64,000 nt of DNA. It comes from Acinetobacter rudis (GTDB lineage Bacteria > Pseudomonadota > Gammaproteobacteria > Pseudomonadales > Moraxellaceae). This document shows, piece by piece, positions 47,717-57,344 of this stretch (positions within the stretch are counted from its first letter, which is position 1; every line of letters starts with the position of its first letter). Under the pieces are notes generated by a model. The model was not told the origin of the DNA. It did no database searches and saw only the letters and a list, made by a program, of their open reading frames with translations. Made by a program: the position numbers and the translations under genes. Where the stretch lies: assembly GCF_031157835.1 (NCBI RefSeq), contig NZ_JAVIDR010000004.1, forward strand, positions 124,001-188,000, given 5' to 3'.

Positions 47717-49669
47717 ATGAATAATATCTACCCCGTATCTGAAGACTTTGTAAAAACCGCACGCACCAATGAGCAACAGTATTTTGAGCGTTATAAACAG
47801 TCTATAGAGCATCCCAACGAATTTTGGGCGGATGCCGCAATGAGGTTGGATTGGATTAAGCCATTTACTCAAGTTAAAAATAGTTGCTATAAGCAAGATA
47901 ACTTTAAAATAGAATGGTTTGCTGATGGCCAGTTAAATGTCAGTGCAAATTGTTTAGATCGTCATTTAAAAGAACATCCACATAAGCCCGCAATTATTTG
48001 GGAGGGTGATCATCCGTCTAGACATAAGATTATTTCATTTGAAGAGCTACATGATGAAGTATGCCGTTTTGCCAATGTATTAAAGAAGCATGGTATTAAA
48101 AAGGGTGATCGTGTGGTGTTGTATATGCCGATGACCTCTGAGGCCGCTATTGCTATGTTGGCTTGTACACGTATTGGGGCTGTACATTGTGTTGTATTCG
48201 GCGGTTTCTCACCAGATGCTTTGGCCAGTCGTATTGAAGACTGTCAGGCAAAACTGGTGGTGACAGCCGATTCTGGTATGCGTGGTGGAAAACCGATTCC
48301 ATTAAAAGCTAATGTTGATGCTGCATTGGAAATTGCAGGTACTGAAATAGCTGCGACAGTTATCGTGGTTCATCGCACAGGAAATCCAATTGAGATTAAA
48401 GCAGGACGTGATTTGTGGTATCACATGGAAATTATGACAGTTACGGATATTTGTCCAGCTGAACCCATGAATGCCGAAGATCCACTTTTTATCTTGTATA
48501 CCTCTGGATCGACTGGAAAACCTAAAGGTGTGCTACATACTACGGCAGGCTACCTGACTTATGTCAACACAACTTTTAGAGAAGTGTTTGATATTAAACA
48601 AGATGATGTGTTTTGGTGTACCGCTGATGTGGGCTGGATTACGGGTCACTCCTATGTAATTTATGGTCCATTATCGAATGGGACAACCACGGTTATGTTT
48701 GAAGGTGTGCCACAATATCCAACATGGGCACGTACAGGGCACATTGTTGATAAGCATAATGTCAGTATTTTATATACTGCACCAACAGCCATTCGAGCCA
48801 TGATGAGAGAAGGCGATCAATTTGTTCGAGAGAGTGATAGAAGTAGTTTACGGTTATTAGGTTCTGTTGGTGAGCCGATTAATCCTGAGGCTTGGCATTG
48901 GTACTACAGTATTGTGGGGGAAGGACGTTGTCCAATAGTGGATACATGGTGGCAAACGGAAACAGGAGGTATATTAATTTCTCCTTTACCAGGTGCAACC
49001 CCACTTAAACCAGGTTCAGCCACTCGCCCTTTCTTTGGGATTCAGCCTGCGTTGCTAGATGAACAAGGTCATGAATTAGAAGGGGAAGCTGAAGGAAACC
49101 TTGTAATTAAAGATTCTTGGCCAGGGCAAATGCGTAGTATTTGGGGCGATCCGCAGCGCTTTATTGAAACGTATTTTAGTATGTATCCTGGCTACTACTT
49201 TGCAGGAGATGGAGCACGTCGCGACAGTGATGGATATTATTGGATTACGGGTCGTGTTGATGATGTCCTCAATGTTTCAGGTCACCGCTTAGGTACAGCA
49301 GAAGTTGAAAGTGCCTTGGTTGCCCATACTGCTGTTGCTGAGGCAGCTGTGGTGGGTATGCCACATGAAATCAAGGGGCAGGGCATATGTGCCTATGTCA
49401 CTTTACAGGCAGAGGTGGTTGCTACAGAAGAGCTACGTCATGATCTTTATGTCTGGGTGCGCAAAGTTCTCGGACCTGTTGCAACACCTGATGCAATTTA
49501 TTGGGCACCAGCTTTACCAAAAACCCGATCTGGTAAAATTATGCGCCGTATCTTGAGAAAAATTGTTGCTAATGAGCTCGATAGTCTAGGAGATATTTCG
49601 ACACTTGCAGAGCCACAAGTGGTTGATCAATTGATTGCTGAAGTACGGGCAGGGCAGCCCTCAGTTTAA
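47717..49669 (+). CDS. acs: Acetyl-coenzyme A synthetase
   Basis: Acs activates acetate to acetyl-CoA via acetyl-AMP, the high-affinity acetate assimilation route. The 650-residue protein contains the ANL-family motifs [24 protein letters not shown] (about 257-280), [64 protein letters not shown], and the C-terminal [15 protein letters not shown], whose Lys is the acetylation-regulated catalytic residue. It is monocistronic, with a possible terminator at 49800. Confidence 0.98.
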   Translation: MNNIYPVSEDFVKTARTNEQQYFERYKQSIEHPNEFWADAAMRLDWIKPFTQVKNSCYKQDNFKIEWFADGQLNVSANCLDRHLKEHPHKPAIIWEGDHPSRHKIISFEELHDEVCRFANVLKKHGIKKGDRVVLYMPMTSEAAIAMLACTRIGAVHCVVFGGFSPDALASRIEDCQAKLVVTADSGMRGGKPIPLKANVDAALEIAGTEIAATVIVVHRTGNPIEIKAGRDLWYHMEIMTVTDICPAEPMNAEDPLFILYTSGSTGKPKGVLHTTAGYLTYVNTTFREVFDIKQDDVFWCTADVGWITGHSYVIYGPLSNGTTTVMFEGVPQYPTWARTGHIVDKHNVSILYTAPTAIRAMMREGDQFVRESDRSSLRLLGSVGEPINPEAWHWYYSIVGEGRCPIVDTWWQTETGGILISPLPGATPLKPGSATRPFFGIQPALLDEQGHELEGEAEGNLVIKDSWPGQMRSIWGDPQRFIETYFSMYPGYYFAGDGARRDSDGYYWITGRVDDVLNVSGHRLGTAEVESALVAHTAVAEAAVVGMPHEIKGQGICAYVTLQAEVVATEELRHDLYVWVRKVLGPVATPDAIYWAPALPKTRSGKIMRRILRKIVANELDSLGDISTLAEPQVVDQLIAEVRAGQPSV

Positions 49670-49799
49670 TAGATTGCTGGCTAATTAAATTATATAGGCG
49701 GTATATTGAGGAGTCACATAAACATTAGCTTAATGTGCTTTGACTGATCACTTTCTTAAAATAAACAGATGACAATACCGCATGTGCTGTAGAAAACAG

Positions 49800-49834
49800 G
49801 AACCGAGTTAATTACTTAACTCGGTTTTAAATAC
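49800..49834 (+). terminator. Terminator downstream of acs
   Basis: AACCGAGTTAA and TTAACTCGGTT form an 11-bp stem with a 4-base loop followed by TTAAAT. It lies 130 bases after acs; the T-run is short. Confidence 0.65.
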
Positions 49835-49959
49835 CATTTAGCTATTTTAGTAGAGACAAGCTTGATGGAGAGGAGCAATAATAAGTTTAATCGAGGGAGT
49901 TGAATAATCACGCAATGATGTAGAGGCAGCGTATACTCGTATGTATTGGAGGAGAAATT

Positions 49960-51177
49960 ATGTCTGCTATTGATTCATCTAAAGACTACGTTGCCTATGG
50001 CACTGGCCCTTTTCGAGCAATTTTATTGTCTTTGTTTTTAGCCGGCTTTTCGATTTTCTCCTCCTTATATTGTGTACAACCGATGATGCCCTTTTTGGCG
50101 CGGTTTTTTCATGTTAGTGCTACACAAAGTAGTTTTCCGCTTTCAATCTCAACGAGTGCACTTGCTTTAGGTGTCTTATTTGCAGGCATTATTTCTGACA
50201 GATATGGTCGTAAAAATATAATGGTGATTGCATTATTTTCGACGGCATTACTATTGTTATTGAGCGTTGTTTTTCCTCGGTGGGAAGTTTTTTTAGCGAC
50301 ACGGCTTGTATTAGGTATGGCAGTAAGTGGTGTTGCATCTGTTGCAATGACGTACATTGGAGAAGAAATAGCTCAGCAAGATGTCGGTTTTGCGATGGGG
50401 CTTTATATTTCGGGTACAGCGATTGGAGGAATGGGGGGACGTTTAATTGCAGGAGTACTGTTAGATTTTACGACTTGGCAGATCGCAACTTTATTCATTG
50501 GGGTCATTAATATCATCATTGCAGTAATATTTTATATTGCTCTCCCTGCATCACGCCATTTTGTCACAACTCGTTTGAGTGGCAATTTACTAAAAAAATC
50601 ATTTAAAAATACACTGGCTGATCGTCGGTTACGTTTATTGTTTTTACAAGGTTTTATCTTGATGGGTTGTTTTGTTAGTGTTTTTAACTATATGAGCTAC
50701 CATCTACTTGAAGAACCTATCGCTTTGTCACAAACATGGATTGGATTGATTTCTATTGCTTATCTCTCTGGTATTTATAGTTCTCCTCGTGCTGCCGCTT
50801 GGAGTCGAAAATATGGTCGTGATCAGGTGATTTTCTATATGTTATTGATGATGCTACTGGGTTTATGGATCATGCATTTTCAAGCGCTCATACTTATTTT
50901 ACTTGGTTTAATTGTCTTTACTTTTTCATTTTTTGCAGCCCATTCAACCGCAAGTAGTTGGGTTTCAGTACAGGCACTGCAATTTCGAGCAGTAGCAGCA
51001 TCGCTCTATTTATTTTGTTATTACTTAGGGTCAAGCTTACTTGGAAGTGCAAGTGGTTTAGTTTGGGAACAATGGGGGTGGATGGGAATTCAATTGGAAA
51101 TCAGTTTCTTTTTACTTATTGGCATGTATGGTGCCTATTGCTTAAAACACTTGCAATCTACAAATCAAGTTTCATAA
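49960..51177 (+). CDS. MFS transporter, YnfM-like
   Basis: A 405-residue major facilitator superfamily protein with about 12 hydrophobic helices. The loop 2-3 signature is seen in GIISDRYGRKNIMVIALFSTALLLLLSV (about 73-100). The first helix segment, FLAGFSIFSSLYCVQPMMPFLARFFHVSATQSSFPLSIS, resembles the YnfM/YgaY drug/H+ antiporter group. GGAGGAG lies upstream of the start. The substrate cannot be inferred. No regulator lies alongside. Confidence 0.88.
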   Translation: MSAIDSSKDYVAYGTGPFRAILLSLFLAGFSIFSSLYCVQPMMPFLARFFHVSATQSSFPLSISTSALALGVLFAGIISDRYGRKNIMVIALFSTALLLLLSVVFPRWEVFLATRLVLGMAVSGVASVAMTYIGEEIAQQDVGFAMGLYISGTAIGGMGGRLIAGVLLDFTTWQIATLFIGVINIIIAVIFYIALPASRHFVTTRLSGNLLKKSFKNTLADRRLRLLFLQGFILMGCFVSVFNYMSYHLLEEPIALSQTWIGLISIAYLSGIYSSPRAAAWSRKYGRDQVIFYMLLMMLLGLWIMHFQALILILLGLIVFTFSFFAAHSTASSWVSVQALQFRAVAASLYLFCYYLGSSLLGSASGLVWEQWGWMGIQLEISFFLLIGMYGAYCLKHLQSTNQVS

Positions 51178-51303
51178 CATCCAACTTCTTATATAAAAAC
51201 TATTATTCAAATCATTTGAAATCTAGTCAAATCAGTTGATGTGGAGATCAATGATTAGACGTGACAAATCGTTCCGTAATTTGCAGTACAGAATCATAAT
51301 TAT

Positions 51304-51327
51304 CAAGCAAGTTTTAGCTTGTTTTTT
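51304..51327 (+). terminator. Weak terminator after the MFS transporter gene
   Basis: CAAGC (51304-51308) and GCTTG (51317-51321) flank an 8-base loop followed by six T. The stem is short and 126 bases from the stop codon. Confidence 0.45.
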
Positions 51328-51596
51328 GAGCTCGTCATGGTTTTGCTTAAATTTTAGGGTTTAAGTGGTCATTTTTATTTCCTTTTATGATTTGTTTAAC
51401 TTTACTTAACTTTAATGCCAAATCTTTACATTTTTATGACATGCTTTAAGCCCTTGCTTAGCATGGGTTTGGGAAGAATGACTAACAAGATATTTTAAAA
51501 TAATTAAATTATTGTAATGAGTATTAGGTGTATTGATAAAAAATAAGATGCTTATTTTTTCTTTACTTTCGAAATTAAATTTTATTTAATACACAC

Positions 51597-51626
51597 AAAT
51601 AAAGCGAACTAGTTCACGTTTTATTT
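51597..51626. repeat. Palindrome in the fimbrial leader
   Basis: The core GAACTAGTTC (51606-51615) is a perfect 10-base palindrome flanked by AAATAAA and TTTTATTT arms. It lies 46 bases before the major pilin start, in the untranslated leader or promoter, and is a candidate operator. Confidence 0.45.
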
Positions 51627-51672
51627 GTTTTTAGCAAAAAAATTTCAAATTAAAGTATGGGAATATATACAA

Positions 51673-52218
51673 ATGAAAATCTCTTTTTTAGTCGCAGCAT
51701 CAACTCTACTTACAGCTGGTTTAGTTCAAGCAGCTCCAACAGTAAATGGTGGTCAAGTTCATTTTAAAGGTGAATTTGTTAATGCTGCTTGTGCTGTAAG
51801 TTCTGATACTGCAAACCAAACTGTAGATCTTGGCCAACACCGTACAGCTAAAATTACAAAAGCGGGTGATTATACTCCAAACGTACCTTTCCAAATTAAG
51901 CTTGTTGACTGTGATACAGAAGTATCGAAAACTGCTCAATTTGCTTTTTCTGGTCCACAAGATGCAACTGATACAACATTATTAAAAATTCATTCAGGTC
52001 CTTCTGCAAACGCAGTGACTGCAACTGGTGTAGGTGTTGAAATTTCTGATAGTAAAGGTAAAGTTTTAACTCCAGATGGTTCTGTGCTTTCTGCAGCTCA
52101 AACATTAATTGATGGTAATAATACTTTTAACTTTATTGCACGTTATAAAGCAACGGCTGCTGCAGCAACTGCAGGTCAAGCATATGCTGATGCAAACTTT
52201 GTAATTACTTATAACTAA
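51673..52218 (+). CDS. Type 1-like fimbrial major subunit (pilin)
   Basis: A 181-residue chaperone-usher pilin. The start at 51673 gives the signal peptide MKISFLVAASTLLTAGLVQA, cut before APTVNGGQVHFKGEFVNAACAVS. One disulfide pair (Cys in NAACAVS and LVDCDTE), the family stretch TVDLGQHRTAKI, and the C-terminal ADANFVITYN with penultimate Tyr (chaperone beta-zipper) are typical FimA-like features. It is first in the operon and followed by a strong terminator (52229), so it is probably made in excess as the shaft subunit. Confidence 0.93.
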   Translation: MKISFLVAASTLLTAGLVQAAPTVNGGQVHFKGEFVNAACAVSSDTANQTVDLGQHRTAKITKAGDYTPNVPFQIKLVDCDTEVSKTAQFAFSGPQDATDTTLLKIHSGPSANAVTATGVGVEISDSKGKVLTPDGSVLSAAQTLIDGNNTFNFIARYKATAAAATAGQAYADANFVITYN

Positions 52219-52228
52219 TAAGTATTTT

Positions 52229-52264
52229 GGCACTCCTATTTTTAATAGGAGTGCCATTTTTTTT
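52229..52264 (+). terminator. Terminator after the major pilin gene
   Basis: GGCACTCCTATT and AATAGGAGTGCC form a 12-bp stem with a 3-base loop followed by ATTTTTTTT. It lies inside the operon between pilin and chaperone genes and should lower downstream expression. Confidence 0.92.
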
Positions 52265-52303
52265 AAAGAATTAATTTTAATCAACTATAAATTGGATTGC
52301 GAA

Positions 52304-52996
52304 ATGATGTTGAATGTATTTTCGAAGTTTATTATGAAAACTATAGTAGCGTCTGCTTTTTTGGTTAATATCTCGCATGCTGCAGGTGGTATTGCTTTAG
52401 GTGCAACTCGGTTGATTTATGACCAAGACAAGAAGCAAGCATCTATGGCTGTTGTGAACAGTACAACAGATAAGAGATTCTTAATTAATTCGTGGGTCGA
52501 AGATGCATCATCAAAAAAAATAAATACAGTAATCGTTACACCGCCTATGTTTGTCAGTGAGGCTAAGTCAGAAAGCTCGTTGCGTATTATCAATACGAAT
52601 CAAAATTTAGCGCGTGATCGAGAAACTCTGTATTATTTAAATGTGCAAGCAATTCCTTCTGTAAGTAAAGAGGAATTAGAACAAACTAATGTCCTTCAGT
52701 TAGCAATACTTTCACGAGTTAAAATGATGGTACGTCCCTCTAATTTAACTATTCGTGTTGAAGATGCACCTAATTTATTAACAGCTTCTAATAGTAATAA
52801 TAAAACGATCCTTAAAAATCCAACGCCATATTATATGACGCTTGCGAATTTATATGTTGATAATCAAAAACAAACGACAATTATGATAGACCCTTTCTCT
52901 GAGAAATCTTTGGATCACTCTGGCCGTGAAGTTAAATTCCAAACAATTAATGATTTTGGCGCATTTACGGAAGAAAGAAAAATAACCGTCCAATAG
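52304..52996 (+). CDS. Fimbrial periplasmic chaperone (PapD/FimC type)
   Basis: A 230-residue chaperone with a signal peptide ending SHAAGG. The mature N-terminus GGIALGATRLIYDQDKKQASMAVVNST carries the conserved Arg in the ATRLIY strand, and the conserved Lys lies in ILSRVKMMVRPSNL; these anchor the pilin C-terminus. The alternating hydrophobic G1 strand (about 100-120) and the C-terminal Ig-like domain follow. I chose the ATG at 52304, seven bases after GGA. It folds pilins and delivers them to the usher encoded next. Confidence 0.92.
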   Translation: MMLNVFSKFIMKTIVASAFLVNISHAAGGIALGATRLIYDQDKKQASMAVVNSTTDKRFLINSWVEDASSKKINTVIVTPPMFVSEAKSESSLRIINTNQNLARDRETLYYLNVQAIPSVSKEELEQTNVLQLAILSRVKMMVRPSNLTIRVEDAPNLLTASNSNNKTILKNPTPYYMTLANLYVDNQKQTTIMIDPFSEKSLDHSGREVKFQTINDFGAFTEERKITVQ

Positions 52997-53014
52997 AAAT
53001 GAAGAGTAACCAGT

Positions 53015-55597
53015 ATGGTAAAGCCCAGTTTTTCCAGAAATCCACTTTATTTAAATACGATTCTTTGCTCTCTTTTTTTATCTGGAAACTCAGTGTATGC
53101 ACGAGAGTATTTCAACCCAGCTTTATTATTAAATACAGAGGGTTCACAAGTTGCTGACCTATCCAATTTTGAACAAGGTTTTCAGTTACCAGGTAATTAT
53201 CGAGTTAACGTTTATGTGAATGATAATTTCGCTGTTAGTAAAGAATTAAATTTTAATCAAGCAGAAAAAAGTGATTCAGTTTCAGGTGGACTCGTGCCAT
53301 GTATAGATAGCAAATGGCTATTGTCATTGGGTGTTAAGATCTATGATCTTCCCAATGCTGAAACAATAAAAGATAAAAGCTGTTTGGATATAAAGCAATA
53401 TATTCCTGAAGCAGCAGTCGTCTATAATTTTAATTTACAAAGACTCGATATTAGCATTCCACAAATTTGGATGAAAAATAATGCGCAGGGGTATATTCCT
53501 CCTTCTGAATGGGATTCAGGAATCACTGCTGCCTATCTAAATTATAATTTAAACGGAAATGTAACAGATAAGAGTGACAACATTTTTTTATCTTTAAATT
53601 CTGGGTTTAATATTGCCGGTTTTAGATTTAAAAACCTTTCGACTTATAATTATTTTAATCACCGTGATGAAGCTTCACACACTTCAAAATGGAACAATGT
53701 ACAAAATTATGTAGAAAAATCAATTATTCCCCTGAAGAGTGAACTCGTTCTTGGGGACAGTAATGTACAAAACATGATTTTTGATAGTATAGGTTTTCGT
53801 GGTGCACGTTTATATAGTTCAGAATCAATGCTACCAAGTAGTATGCAAGGTTATGCACCAGTAGTACGTGGTATTGCAAACAGTAAAAGTATTATTACCA
53901 TTCGTCAAAATGGCTATATTGTATATCAAACAAACGTTAATCCAGGCCCATTTGAGATTAATGATTTAACCGCAATGGCTTTAAGTGGTGATTTGGATGT
54001 AACTGTTGAAGAAAGTGTCGGTGCAATACAACATTTTGTTGTGCCGTATTCTGGTATTCCAATGTTGTTGCGTGAAGGACGGACTGTTTTTGATGTTACG
54101 GCTGGTGAATTTAGAAGTGGGAACAAAGAACAAGATACGCCTTTGTTTTTTCAAGGAACATTAAGTCGCGGACTAGGTGCTGGTGTTACTCTTTTTGGTG
54201 GTACGCAGTTAGCATCTAAATATCAAGCTGCATTACTTGGTATTGGTAAAAATATGGGTGAATGGGGGGCTTTCTCTTTTGATATGACCCATGCCAATAG
54301 TACTTTAGCCAATGGACAAGACTATAAAGGGCAATCTTATCGCTTACTTTATTCCAAATCATTAAACCAGATTGGAACAACGTTGCAACTTTTAGGTTAC
54401 CGCTATTCAACTAAAGGTTTTTATACCTTGAATGACGTAGCATTTAAGTCTATGGAGCAATTTGAGCCAGATGAAAAGTTTGATGATTTTGGTAATAGTT
54501 ATTATGACCCAAGTTCATATTACAATTTAAACTATACAAAAAAAGGTCGCTTCCAATTAAGTATTAATCAGAACTTAGGCCAGTATGGTTCTTTGTATGC
54601 CTCTGCAAATTATCAATCTTATTGGAATGCACCTAAAGCAGCAAAGAATTACCAAGTTGGTTACTCGAATGCACTTAAATATTTTACTTATTCATTATCT
54701 TGGTCAATGCAAGATTCACCGAATATTTATAATGAAAAAAACAATTCCATTGCTGCCAGTATTTCTATACCTCTAAATGCTTTTTTTGGCAGTCGTGATC
54801 GTGTACGTAATGATATTTATAGTAATTCGAGTTTTATCCGAAATTCTTCAGGAAGTGATTCAATACAGACAGGTATTAATGGCTCATTAGGCGAAGATCG
54901 TCAGTTTAGTTATAGCCTTCAACAAGGCCATAATAATGAAACAGGTGGTTTTGGTAGTGCAACTGCACGTTTAGAAACTAGATATGGTAGTGCTGGAGCA
55001 AGTTTTAATTATGCAGATGGTGGTAAGCAAAAAAGCTTCAACTATGATCTTGCTGGTGGTTTGATTATTCATTCTGGTGGTTTGACTTTTGGCCAAACTT
55101 TGGGTGACACCAATATTTTGGTAGATGCGCAAGGAGCCAAAGATGTCAAACTAGAAAACTCGACAAATATCTACACAGATTCAAGAGGTTATGCAATTTT
55201 ACCTTTTGCCGAAAACTATCGTTTAAATCGTATTGCTTTAGAGGCTGACAGTTTAAATGATGAAACTGAGATATTAAATAATGTACAAAATCTTGTACCG
55301 ATGAGGGGTGCGATTGTACGAGCCAAGTTTGATACTCGTATTGGCCGAAGAGCTCTGATCACACTTAAGCATGATGGTGAATATATCCCGTATGGTTCAA
55401 CGATTAGTGAAGAAGAACAAAATATAACCAGTATTGTCGGGAAAGATGGACAAACTTATTTAAGTGGCTTGAAAGACAAGGGCACACTTAAAATTTCTTG
55501 GGGCACCTCTGAAAGTGAAATCTGTTATGCAGCCTATGCATTTGATTCGCAGACCACAGATGAGGGTATTACAACACTTGAATTAAATTGTCAGTAG
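53015..55597 (+). CDS. Fimbrial outer-membrane usher (FimD/PapC type)
   Basis: An 860-residue usher that assembles and exports the pilus. A signal peptide is followed by the N-terminal chaperone-binding domain (EYFNPALLLNTEGSQVADLSNFEQGFQLPGNYRVNVYVN). The 24-strand barrel and plug region includes PVVRGIANSKSIITIRQNGYIVYQTNVNPGPFEINDL. The C-terminal domains end in SEICYAAYAFDSQTTDEGITTLELNCQ with the expected Cys pair. The length matches family members (about 800-880). It lies between chaperone and tip-subunit genes with gaps of 18 and 6 bases. Confidence 0.96.
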   Translation: MVKPSFSRNPLYLNTILCSLFLSGNSVYAREYFNPALLLNTEGSQVADLSNFEQGFQLPGNYRVNVYVNDNFAVSKELNFNQAEKSDSVSGGLVPCIDSKWLLSLGVKIYDLPNAETIKDKSCLDIKQYIPEAAVVYNFNLQRLDISIPQIWMKNNAQGYIPPSEWDSGITAAYLNYNLNGNVTDKSDNIFLSLNSGFNIAGFRFKNLSTYNYFNHRDEASHTSKWNNVQNYVEKSIIPLKSELVLGDSNVQNMIFDSIGFRGARLYSSESMLPSSMQGYAPVVRGIANSKSIITIRQNGYIVYQTNVNPGPFEINDLTAMALSGDLDVTVEESVGAIQHFVVPYSGIPMLLREGRTVFDVTAGEFRSGNKEQDTPLFFQGTLSRGLGAGVTLFGGTQLASKYQAALLGIGKNMGEWGAFSFDMTHANSTLANGQDYKGQSYRLLYSKSLNQIGTTLQLLGYRYSTKGFYTLNDVAFKSMEQFEPDEKFDDFGNSYYDPSSYYNLNYTKKGRFQLSINQNLGQYGSLYASANYQSYWNAPKAAKNYQVGYSNALKYFTYSLSWSMQDSPNIYNEKNNSIAASISIPLNAFFGSRDRVRNDIYSNSSFIRNSSGSDSIQTGINGSLGEDRQFSYSLQQGHNNETGGFGSATARLETRYGSAGASFNYADGGKQKSFNYDLAGGLIIHSGGLTFGQTLGDTNILVDAQGAKDVKLENSTNIYTDSRGYAILPFAENYRLNRIALEADSLNDETEILNNVQNLVPMRGAIVRAKFDTRIGRRALITLKHDGEYIPYGSTISEEEQNITSIVGKDGQTYLSGLKDKGTLKISWGTSESEICYAAYAFDSQTTDEGITTLELNCQ

Positions 55598-55603
55598 GAA
55601 AAG

Positions 55604-56635
55604 ATGATGAGCCTGAAAATAAAACCTTCGTTAAAAAGTCTCAGATACTCAGCATTATTTTTAATGACAATGCTGGGTATGGATACTGCATATGCTGCAG
55701 ATTGTTATCCATTGGGTTCTCCGTTTATTTATAACCATGAATATACATTTAATTCCGCACAGAATTATCCAAGTTACTCACCACCTTGGAAAGATTTATC
55801 TAGAGGTGGAACATATTCTGTTGGTGGTGCTTGTGCAAATCGCATACAGAATACATATTTTACATTTAAGGCTGCGCCGGGTTTAACACCTGCTGGTAAT
55901 GATAATGGTGCTCAATGGTTTGATGTGCCCAATAATGATTATTTGCAAGTTGCAATGAAAGTCTATATTGCGGGGAATAGACGTGATTTTTTTGATATTC
56001 CACAAAATGCAATTAGTAATCAATGTAATGGTGGTTGTTCTAATAATTATGGGACTGGTGGTCAAGTTAAACTGAGATTGAAAATTAAAAAGAAATTTGT
56101 TGGACAATCTTTCTTGGTGAATCGTGATATCGGATATGTATATGCTGCATCTTCTGCCTCAGATATTCCGAGTCAACCAATTGTCATTATTCGATTAAAT
56201 GCGGTGATGACAGTACCTCAGTCTTGTAGTTTCGATGTTGGTGATGTTATTGAGTTTGACTTTGGTTCCATACCATCTAGCGCCTTCTCAGTTGCTGCTG
56301 GTAACAGAGCCCAAGGGGTAAATACAATAACGAAAAATATTGGTATTGAGTGTAAAAATATTGATGCGCAACAAATGTTGTCAGCACGTTTAGAAGTTGC
56401 AAACTATAAAGACAATATTATTATCTCGGATAATCCAAATGTAGGTTTTCAGCTGGCAGATAGTAATGAGCGTGTATTGACGCCAAATAATATAAATAGC
56501 TTTATTCCTTTTCGTCTCGATGAAAATGCCCGTAGCCAATTTATACTTAAATCTTGGCCTGTGAGCGTAACAGGCCAAACTCCTCAACCTGGACCTGTAG
56601 CAGCACAGGGTCATATACGGATTGATTTCCAGTAA
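55604..56635 (+). CDS. Two-domain fimbrial adhesin (tip subunit)
   Basis: A 343-residue exported protein placed after the usher gene, where tip adhesins usually lie. A signal peptide ends near DTAYAADCYPLGS. The N-terminal part (about 32-200) has several Cys (ADCYP, GGACAN, NQCNGGCSN) and aromatic-rich stretches, consistent with a receptor-binding domain. The C-terminal part begins VPQSCSFDVGDVIEFDFGSIPSSAF, the start of a pilin domain, and ends VAAQGHIRIDFQ, a donor-strand-accepting C-terminus. The ligand is unknown. Confidence 0.85.
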   Translation: MMSLKIKPSLKSLRYSALFLMTMLGMDTAYAADCYPLGSPFIYNHEYTFNSAQNYPSYSPPWKDLSRGGTYSVGGACANRIQNTYFTFKAAPGLTPAGNDNGAQWFDVPNNDYLQVAMKVYIAGNRRDFFDIPQNAISNQCNGGCSNNYGTGGQVKLRLKIKKKFVGQSFLVNRDIGYVYAASSASDIPSQPIVIIRLNAVMTVPQSCSFDVGDVIEFDFGSIPSSAFSVAAGNRAQGVNTITKNIGIECKNIDAQQMLSARLEVANYKDNIIISDNPNVGFQLADSNERVLTPNNINSFIPFRLDENARSQFILKSWPVSVTGQTPQPGPVAAQGHIRIDFQ

Positions 56636-56661
56636 ATGTATGACATAAAAAGGTTAATATT

Positions 56662-57180
56662 ATGAATATGATCAAGTTACTTATTACAAGTTGTGTTTTA
56701 TTTGCACCTCTTTTGCATGCTGATCCATTGGTAAAAGTAAATTTACGTTTTAAGGCAATGATTGTTGATCGTACTTGTACAGTTTCTCCTGAGAGTCAAA
56801 ACATAAATGTAGCACTTGGTACTTGGGGAACTAAAAATATGATGAATGTTGGTGATCAAACACGTCCTATTCCCTTTACAATACGCTTGTCGGATTGTTC
56901 TGCTAAGACTGTTTCATTGTCATTTAAAGGGCCTCAAGATTCTAATAATACTCAATTGCTGGCTTTATCTAAGGATTCAACAGCAACAAATGTAGCAATC
57001 CAAATTTTAGATAAAGATCGCCAATTATTAGCTATAGATACGTTTACTCAACCTGCAGTTGTTGATAGTACCAACAAAAACATACAGCTCAATTTTTTCG
57101 CAAATTATTTTGCAACACGTCAAAATGTCACTGCAGGTACGGCTAACTCAACAGCGAATTTTGTACTGAACTATGACTAA
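56662..57180 (+). CDS. Minor fimbrial subunit
   Basis: A 172-residue pilin with a short signal peptide (CVLFAPLLHADP), a Cys pair (VDRTCTVSPES and RLSDCSAK), the stretch NVALGTWGTKNM, and the C-terminal TANFVLNYD with penultimate Tyr. It resembles the major subunit in length and ends, but the two differ in most positions. As the last gene it may be an adaptor or a terminator subunit. It is followed by a terminator. Confidence 0.9.
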   Translation: MNMIKLLITSCVLFAPLLHADPLVKVNLRFKAMIVDRTCTVSPESQNINVALGTWGTKNMMNVGDQTRPIPFTIRLSDCSAKTVSLSFKGPQDSNNTQLLALSKDSTATNVAIQILDKDRQLLAIDTFTQPAVVDSTNKNIQLNFFANYFATRQNVTAGTANSTANFVLNYD

Positions 57181-57226
57181 TAGGATACGCAAGTGCACCT
57201 CTCTTATCCGATAATTTTTTAATGTT

Positions 57227-57256
57227 AAAGCCCTGCTCTACCAGCAGGGCTTTTTT
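57227..57256 (+). terminator. Terminator of the fimbrial operon
   Basis: AAAGCCCTGCT and AGCAGGGCTTT form an 11-bp stem followed by TTT. Confidence 0.92.
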
Positions 57257-57271
57257 GATTACGTAGATTCA

Positions 57272-57311
57272 CCTTGTCTTTACTATGCCCTAAGGCATAG
57301 TAAAGACAAGG
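57272..57311. repeat. Perfect 18-bp inverted repeat
   Basis: CCTTGTCTTTACTATGCC (57272-57289) and its exact complement (57294-57311) are separated by CTAA. It lies between the fimbrial operon terminator and the end of the convergent MerR-type gene. It lacks a T-run on either strand, so an ordinary terminator role is unlikely. Confidence 0.85.
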
Positions 57312-57344
57312 GAGGATACTTTAGGGTGTTCAAACTCAATTATT

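Larger units (their letters stand above)
51178..51672. other. Gene-free AT-rich leader of the fimbrial operon
   Basis: About 495 bases, very AT-rich. It holds a weak terminator-like hairpin (51304-51327, CAAGC/GCTTG then six T), a 10-bp AT hairpin (51538-51560) and a palindrome centred on GAACTAGTTC (51597-51626), described separately. No pair of inverted repeats of fim-switch type and no recombinase gene were seen. The promoter must lie here, but no single match stands out. Confidence 0.5.

Noticed and set aside
51178..51672. Phase-variable invertible promoter (fim-switch) before the pilin gene
   Set aside because: No pair of inverted repeats flanking a segment and no recombinase gene nearby.
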